From assembly GCF_001676875.1 (NCBI RefSeq), contig NZ_JYKA01000011.1:62001-126000 (forward strand): a stretch of DNA of 64,000 bases, written 5' to 3'. The position numbers and the translations under genes were made by a program. Below are positions 59,266 to 64,000 of the stretch, piece by piece. Positions within the stretch are counted from its first letter, which is position 1. The number at the start of each line of letters is the position of its first letter. Below the pieces are notes generated by a model. It did no database searches. It saw only the letters and a program-made list of their open reading frames with translations, and was not told the DNA's origin. Origin of the DNA: Chromobacterium subtsugae (GTDB taxonomy: Bacteria > Pseudomonadota > Gammaproteobacteria > Burkholderiales > Chromobacteriaceae).

Positions 59266-59580
59266 ATGATCTGCAATCCATACGAAATCGTCATCCAGGG
59301 CCTCACCTCCGAGGGCCGCACTTTCCGCCCCAGCGACTGGGCGGAACGCCTAGCCGGCATCCTGGCCTCCTTCGACACCAACCAGCGCCTGTCCTACCAC
59401 GCCTATGTTCGCCCGATGCTGCTGGAAGGCGTGCGTTGCGTGGCAGTCGACAAAAAGCTGGAAAAAGTGCATCCGCAGATCTACCAGTTCCTGATGGACT
59501 TCGCCAAGGACAATGACTTGCGCGTGGTCGATTGTCGGACACTAATTGACGAAGTCTACCCGAACAAATTTTCGGCATAA
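59266..59580 (+). CDS. DUF3579 family protein
   Basis: 104 residues. MICNPYEIVIQGLTSEGRTFRPSDWAERLAGILASF is characteristic of this small betaproteobacterial family, with LSYHAYVRPMLLEGVRCVAVDKKLEKVHP in the middle. It looks soluble and cytoplasmic. Function unknown; it may be a regulatory or nucleotide-related protein. It stands alone between dinG and the porin gene. Confidence 0.88.
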   Translation: MICNPYEIVIQGLTSEGRTFRPSDWAERLAGILASFDTNQRLSYHAYVRPMLLEGVRCVAVDKKLEKVHPQIYQFLMDFAKDNDLRVVDCRTLIDEVYPNKFSA

Positions 59581-59753
59581 TTGCAACAGGCGTCGTTTTT
59601 CCACCACTCCTTTTGCCAGTTTGGAAACACTCCCGTCATATTCTGTGGTTAAACTCAGACAAAGTTGTGAAGCAGTCGTGCGATAGTTGTTAAGCAGACA
59701 CGAAGACTTCACCGCTTCACCACAGAACCTCAGACTTGACTTGGAGTATCCTC

Positions 59754-60938
59754 ATGCAGAAGAAGAATCTGGCAGCCTTGGTTGCATCTTTGTTCATCCT
59801 CCCGGTGGCCGCCCACGCCGACGTCACCATCTACGGTTTCATCAGCGCCGGCATCGAATCCGCCAAAGCCACCGGCAACGGCAACAGCGCCAAGGATTAC
59901 ACTTCCCGCACCCGCGTGAGCGATCAAAACTCCCGCATCGGCTTCAAGGGCTGGGAAGATCTGGGCGGCGGCACCAAGGCCATCTGGCAAGTGGAAAGCA
60001 GCCTGCGCAACTTTGAGAACGGCGGCACCAACGACAAGGGCCAAACCGCGTCCTTCGGCACCCGCAACACCTTCATCGGCATCGACAACGCCGACTTCGG
60101 CAAGGTGCTGCTGGGTCAGAACGACTCCGCCTACAAGGTGTTCACCGGCAGCAGCAACAGCGCGCTGGGCACCGACCTGATGGTCAATACCACCGCCGAC
60201 AACTTCGGCTCCAGCTCGGTCAACAGCCGCGGCGAAGCCCGTCTGGCCAACTCGGTCCACTGGTTCTCCCCGAAATGGGCCGGCTTCACGCTGGGCGGCT
60301 CCTGGGGCGTGGATGAAGCCCGCGTTGCCGGCAACGACTCCAAACGCATCTCGCTGGGCCTGGGCTACAACTGGGGCGGCCTGAATTTGGCCACTGCTTG
60401 GGATAAGCAGTATGACATGGCGGTAAAAAACAATAGCAACGGCTACAACACCTCCCCGACCAACGACCCGGCGGTACTCGCCCTGAACGCTGGCAAGAAC
60501 GTTTCCTTCTACAGCATCGCAGCCAGCTACAAATTCGATTTCGGCACCTTCATCGGCGGCAACTACGAATGGGGCAACTTCGATCAGATCGGCGGCGGCC
60601 AAGTGAAGCAGGATGACTGGCTGATCGCGCTGGGCCAAGACTTCGGCGCCGCTTCGATCAAGCTGTCCTACGGCCAACTCGGCACGCTGAAGAATGTCGG
60701 CGCCGGCGTTAACGGCGACGACTTCAAGGCCAAGCAATGGATCCTGGGCGGCACCTATAACCTGTCCAAGTCCACCCAACTGCTGGCCTACGCCACCAAA
60801 ATCACTAACAACGCCCAGTCCAAGGCCAACTTTGCCAACAATCCGGTCTACGACAACAACCTCGGCACTTCCTCTGCCGGCCTGACCGCAGGCAATAGCC
60901 CGCAAGCTTTCGGCATCGGCATGAAGGTAGCATTCTAA
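59754..60938 (+). CDS. Trimeric outer membrane porin, Neisseriales type
   Basis: 394 residues from the ATG at 59754 (GGAG upstream). Signal peptide MQKKNLAALVASLFILPVAAHA, then ADVTIYGFISAGIESAKA, the usual first strand of gram-negative betaproteobacterial porins (Porin_4). NSRIGFKGWEDLGGGTKAIWQVE and alternating beta strands follow, and the C terminus ends with the BAM-recognition Phe (FGIGMKVAF). It forms 16-stranded diffusion channels. It has the terminator noted below. Confidence 0.95.
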   Translation: MQKKNLAALVASLFILPVAAHADVTIYGFISAGIESAKATGNGNSAKDYTSRTRVSDQNSRIGFKGWEDLGGGTKAIWQVESSLRNFENGGTNDKGQTASFGTRNTFIGIDNADFGKVLLGQNDSAYKVFTGSSNSALGTDLMVNTTADNFGSSSVNSRGEARLANSVHWFSPKWAGFTLGGSWGVDEARVAGNDSKRISLGLGYNWGGLNLATAWDKQYDMAVKNNSNGYNTSPTNDPAVLALNAGKNVSFYSIAASYKFDFGTFIGGNYEWGNFDQIGGGQVKQDDWLIALGQDFGAASIKLSYGQLGTLKNVGAGVNGDDFKAKQWILGGTYNLSKSTQLLAYATKITNNAQSKANFANNPVYDNNLGTSSAGLTAGNSPQAFGIGMKVAF

Positions 60939-60961
60939 GCGTCCGCCTCCCGGTCGCCATC

Positions 60962-60991
60962 AAAAACGCCACGGCATGCCGTGGCGTTTTT
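60962..60991. terminator. Perfect 30-bp palindromic bidirectional terminator
   Basis: AAAAACGCCACGGCATGCCG continuing TGGCGTTTTT, symmetric over 30 bases with A and T tracts. It stops both the porin (plus) and endonuclease (minus) transcripts. Confidence 0.93.
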
Positions 60992-61010
60992 CTTCCCCTA
61001 CCGCTGCAGG

Positions 61011-61853
61011 TCAGTTGCAGACTCTATCCAACTCCCCTGGCTGCGACACCAGGAAATTCCCTTCTCCCTGCCACTGGATGATGCGGCGATTGCGCTGCCG
61101 CTCCCATTCATCCACCGGATACTTGCGCGCCCAGGCGCACATCAGCTGCTTGTCCTGCTGACTGATGCGCAGGCCATAGCGCTGGTGCATATACAGCGTG
61201 ATCCGCGCGGCTGAACCGCGAACTTCCTCCCGCGGCTGGAAACGCTTCTGCTTGAAGTCCACTAGCGACTGGCACTGGCCGTAAATGGGGCGCGGATGGA
61301 TTTCCCAGGCGCCGTAGGAGAAATTGGCGCGATCACCGTTGACCTCTCCCACCGCCGGCACCAGATTGTTCAGATCGCCCTCCGCCATCTGAAACAGGGG
61401 GTCCGTATCGCCGCAAGCTTTGCGGCCGCCTTTCTGCCAGCACTGACGTTGATGCCCCAATACCCAGGCCGGCACCACATGCTCCCACTCTATGCGGCTG
61501 GCGCGGCTTTCCGACTTGCGCGGCTGATAACCGCAGGAGGCCCAATCCACCGCCTTGCCTTGATAGCGGCAACCGCAGTAGAAGTCCACCTCCATGCCGG
61601 CATACACCCTGGGCAGGATGCGCTTGGCAGCGGGAAAATCACGATGGCCAACCTCCTTGCCGCCGCGCACCAGAGGCGCCGCCTCAACAGCTGGCGCATC
61701 AGGCAAAGCGTGCTCCCCCTTGGAGCTAGTCAGCAAAGCCTGACCCAAGGCCGCAAGCTGCCGCACTTCTCCTGATTTGGCTACCGACTCCACCTGCCGC
61801 GAATCACACGCCGCGAGCAGCGCGCTTAAAACTATCCATACCGATATACGCAT
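61011..61853 (-). CDS. endA: Endonuclease I-family nuclease, probable lipoprotein
   Basis: 280 residues from the ATG at 61853; ATGs at 61871 and 61880 are possible but would lengthen the n-region. The N terminus MRISVWIVLSALLAACDS has a lipobox (LLAAC), so it is likely a lipoprotein, unlike E. coli EndA. Nuclease core: SRIEWEHVVPAWVLG with the catalytic His, CWQKGGRKACGDTDPLFQMAEGDLNNLVPAVGEVNGDRANFSYG with Asn/Asp/Arg, and several Cys pairs. It cuts double-stranded DNA at the cell surface or in the periplasm. Confidence 0.9.
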   Translation of the reverse strand: MRISVWIVLSALLAACDSRQVESVAKSGEVRQLAALGQALLTSSKGEHALPDAPAVEAAPLVRGGKEVGHRDFPAAKRILPRVYAGMEVDFYCGCRYQGKAVDWASCGYQPRKSESRASRIEWEHVVPAWVLGHQRQCWQKGGRKACGDTDPLFQMAEGDLNNLVPAVGEVNGDRANFSYGAWEIHPRPIYGQCQSLVDFKQKRFQPREEVRGSAARITLYMHQRYGLRISQQDKQLMCAWARKYPVDEWERQRNRRIIQWQGEGNFLVSQPGELDRVCN

Positions 61854-61898
61854 GGCCCGAAGTGTAAGCATCCGAACCAATTACAGCAATATTATTGC

Positions 61899-61933
61899 CA
61901 AAATAAACAGCCCGCGACTCGCGCCGCGGGCTG
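61899..61933 (-). terminator. Terminator of the M13 peptidase gene
   Basis: CAGCCCGCG / CGCGGGCTG, a perfect 9-bp stem followed on the minus strand by TTTATTTTGG, 22 bases after the M13 gene. Confidence 0.85.
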
Positions 61934-61954
61934 GAATAAGCAGAAGGCAAACGC

Positions 61955-63958
61955 TTACCAGATGCGGATGCGCTGATCTTCCGGCTTGAACATCTTGTCG
62001 CCCGGCTTCACTTCGAAAGCCTTCTGGAACGCATCGCTGTTCGAGGTCGCCCCGATGGCGCGGAACGCTTCCGGCGAGTGCGGATCGGACACCAGGCGCG
62101 ACAACAGCGCTTCGTCCCGCACCTTGCCGCGCCAAACCTGTGCGAAGCCGTAGAAGAAGCGCTGATCGCCGGTCATGCCGTCGATCACCGGCGCCGGCTT
62201 GCCGCCCAGCGACAGCTGATAAGCCTTGTAAGCGATCTGCAAACCAACGTTGTCGGCGATGTTCTCGCCCAGCGTCAGCTTGCCGTTGATGTGCTTGCCA
62301 GGCAGCGGTTCGTAGGCCTCGTATTGCGCCACCAGCTTGTTGGTCAGTTCATGGAAGCGCGCCTTGTCTTCCGCGGTCCACCAATCGCGCAGGTTGCCGT
62401 CGGCATCGTACTGGCTGCCCTGATCGTCGAAGCCATGGCTGATTTCGTGCCCGATCACCGCGCCGATGCCGCCGTAATTGGCGGCGTCATCCGCCTGCGC
62501 ATTGAAGAACGGCGGCTGCAGAATGGCGGCGGGAAACACGATTTCGTTCTGGCTCGGATTGTAATAGGCATTCACCGTTTGCGGCGTCATGCCCCACTCG
62601 GTCCGGTCAACCGGCTTGCCAAGATGCGACAGCTGCCACTGGTATTCGAAGCGATTGGCGCGCTTGACGTTGCCCACCAGGTCCCCGGCTTGCAACTGCA
62701 GGCCGGAGTAATCGCGCCAATGATCCGGGTAAGCGATCTTCAGCATGTACTTAGACAGTTTGACCTGGGCCGCCTGCTTGGTCGCCGGACTCATCCAGCT
62801 CAAGCCGTCTATGCTTTGCCGGTACGCCTGCATCAGATTGGCCACCAGCTCCTGCATTTTCTGCTTGTGCTCGGCCGGGAAATACTTGGCGACATACTGC
62901 TCGCCCAGCGCCTCTCCCAGCGACGACTCCACCAGCTGCACGCCGCGCTTCCAGCGCGGGCGCTGCTCCAGCGTGCCGGACAAGGCCTTGCCGTAGAAGT
63001 CGAACCGCGCATCCACCAGCGCCTTGTTCAGATAGGGCGCATAGCCATCCAGCGTATGGGCGATCAGGTAGTCCTGCCAATTGAGCAGCGGCTGCTTCCG
63101 CAGCAATTGCGCCAAGCCGCTCACATACTCCGGCTGATTGACGTTAAGCACCGCCAGATCGGCCGCCCCGGCCTCGGCGAAGAAGCCATGCCAGTCAAGC
63201 TTGGGCGCCAGCTTCGCCAACTGGGCGACCGTCATCTTGTTGTAGCGTTTTTGCGGATCGCGGTTATCCACCCGGCTGCGTTGCAGCTGTGCCAGCTGCG
63301 TCTCCAGCGCCAATACCCTGGCCGCGCGCTTGGCCGGCTGCGCGTAACCCGCCTGCTTGAACAACTGCTGCAGATAGACCAGGAAGGCGGCGCGCGCCTT
63401 GGCGAAACGCGGATCCTTGCCCAGATAATAATCGCGGTCCGGCATCAACAAGCCGCTCTGGTACAGCTCCGGCAGGTAGGACTTGGCATCCTTGGCGTCT
63501 ATGCCGACCTCAAAAGCCAACGGCAAACGCGCGTTGCCTGCCTGCCCGGCGCCGAGCAGCCGCAACAGCTCGTTCCGACTGGACAACAAGGTAATGGCCT
63601 GCAGGTCCGCCTCTATCGGCTGCAGGCCCTTTTTCTCCGCCGCGGCCTCATCCATGAAGCTGGAATAGAGCGCGCCGATCTTCTGCGCATTCCCCGCCGC
63701 GCCGCTCGCGGCCGATGCCGTCTCGATCAGGCTGCGGCTGCGCTCCTCGCTCAGGTCGCGCAACTCCTTGAACGCGCCCTCCCAGGACTCCGCCGCCGGA
63801 ATTTCATGGGTATCCAGCCACTTGCCATTCACCGCCAGATAGATATCGTCCTGCGGACGCACATCCGGATTGAAATTCTTGGTGTCGATGCCGGAAAGCT
63901 CGTGCGCCCAGGCCTGGCCGGCCATGACCAGCGCCAGCACCATCAGTTTCAATTTCAT
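61955..63958 (-). CDS. M13 (neprilysin/endothelin-converting) family metallopeptidase
   Basis: 667 residues with signal peptide MKLKLMVLALVMAGQAWA. Peptidase_M13 N-terminal domain (about 25-420) and catalytic domain with VIGHEISHGFDDQGSQYDADGN (HExxH zinc ligands, near residue 500) and GENIADNVGLQIAYKAY (third zinc ligand Glu). NAYYNPSQNEIVFPAAILQPP is the substrate-binding stretch with Asn-Ala-Tyr-Tyr. It ends with W, as neprilysin-type proteins do. A strong ribosome binding site (AGGAGGAG) precedes the ATG. It cleaves small peptides in the periplasm or outside. Confidence 0.96.
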   Translation of the reverse strand: MKLKLMVLALVMAGQAWAHELSGIDTKNFNPDVRPQDDIYLAVNGKWLDTHEIPAAESWEGAFKELRDLSEERSRSLIETASAASGAAGNAQKIGALYSSFMDEAAAEKKGLQPIEADLQAITLLSSRNELLRLLGAGQAGNARLPLAFEVGIDAKDAKSYLPELYQSGLLMPDRDYYLGKDPRFAKARAAFLVYLQQLFKQAGYAQPAKRAARVLALETQLAQLQRSRVDNRDPQKRYNKMTVAQLAKLAPKLDWHGFFAEAGAADLAVLNVNQPEYVSGLAQLLRKQPLLNWQDYLIAHTLDGYAPYLNKALVDARFDFYGKALSGTLEQRPRWKRGVQLVESSLGEALGEQYVAKYFPAEHKQKMQELVANLMQAYRQSIDGLSWMSPATKQAAQVKLSKYMLKIAYPDHWRDYSGLQLQAGDLVGNVKRANRFEYQWQLSHLGKPVDRTEWGMTPQTVNAYYNPSQNEIVFPAAILQPPFFNAQADDAANYGGIGAVIGHEISHGFDDQGSQYDADGNLRDWWTAEDKARFHELTNKLVAQYEAYEPLPGKHINGKLTLGENIADNVGLQIAYKAYQLSLGGKPAPVIDGMTGDQRFFYGFAQVWRGKVRDEALLSRLVSDPHSPEAFRAIGATSNSDAFQKAFEVKPGDKMFKPEDQRIRIW

Positions 63959-64000
63959 TCTTCTCCTCCTTGTCCACCGTGATAAAGAAAGGCAGCCCGA

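Overview
The window reads as a high-GC betaproteobacterial chromosome of the Chromobacteriaceae (Chromobacterium or a close relative). Supporting signs are a Neisseriales-type trimeric porin, DUF2788 and DUF3579 proteins, the prpB-prpC-acnD-prpF form of the methylcitrate cycle, the rpoE-rseA-mucB-mucD locus joined to lepA-lepB-rnc-era-recO-pdxJ-acpS, and two short-loop cytochrome bd oxidases. I see no tRNA, rRNA, insertion sequence, prophage or CRISPR array. Most of the window is core genome.

Layout. 1-11 kb: end of an S9-type peptidase, a DUF817 membrane protein, an RsgA-like GTPase, a secreted Ntn hydrolase, a three-gene accessory operon (DUF805 protein, FAD oxidase fused to a methyltransferase, frameshifted exported protein), a GNAT enzyme, a CinA/MoaB-domain protein and nagZ with a coupled partner. 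10.8-22.4 kb, minus strand: rpoE-rseA-mucB, mucD-DUF836, lepA-lepB-DUF4845-rnc-era-(ABM-like)-recO-pdxJ-(DUF457)-acpS. This is the envelope stress, secretion, RNA-processing and cofactor block. 22.6-29.3 kb: propionate operon with a PF06475 gene inside it and a clean terminator. 29.4-33.2 kb: cupin protein, zinc alcohol dehydrogenase, DMT exporter, diguanylate cyclase. 33.3-45.4 kb: respiratory region with two cytochrome bd gene pairs in opposite orientation, bestrophin, moaA, a YdeP-type molybdopterin oxidoreductase and a MocR regulator. 45.5-51.3 kb: dapA, yajQ, a LysE exporter, a three-gene envelope cluster in which two genes are frameshifted, and a DUF1993 protein. 51.3-64 kb: DUF2788, a DMT transporter, argG, argF, an Orn/Lys/Arg decarboxylase, dinG, DUF3579, porin, endonuclease I and an M13 peptidase.

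Most notable. (1) The two cyd loci have matching flanking content in mirror image. The plus-strand copy is bracketed by two short 5' stubs, one resembling the start of ydeP and one clearly the start of a bestrophin gene; full-length versions of both accompany the other copy. (2) Three genes are each broken by exactly one missing base, always in a G run, and adding one base restores frames of 344, 422 and 441 residues. These are either sequence errors or recent pseudogenes. (3) A small YIDP protein, a kinase-like/methyltransferase protein and a sulfatase-like membrane protein form a compact candidate envelope-modification system. (4) The FAD-oxidase/methyltransferase fusion operon has no assigned pathway. 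(5) The rpoE-prpB intergenic region holds a good sigma-E promoter, an overlapping CRP-like site and a perfect inverted repeat upstream of prpB.
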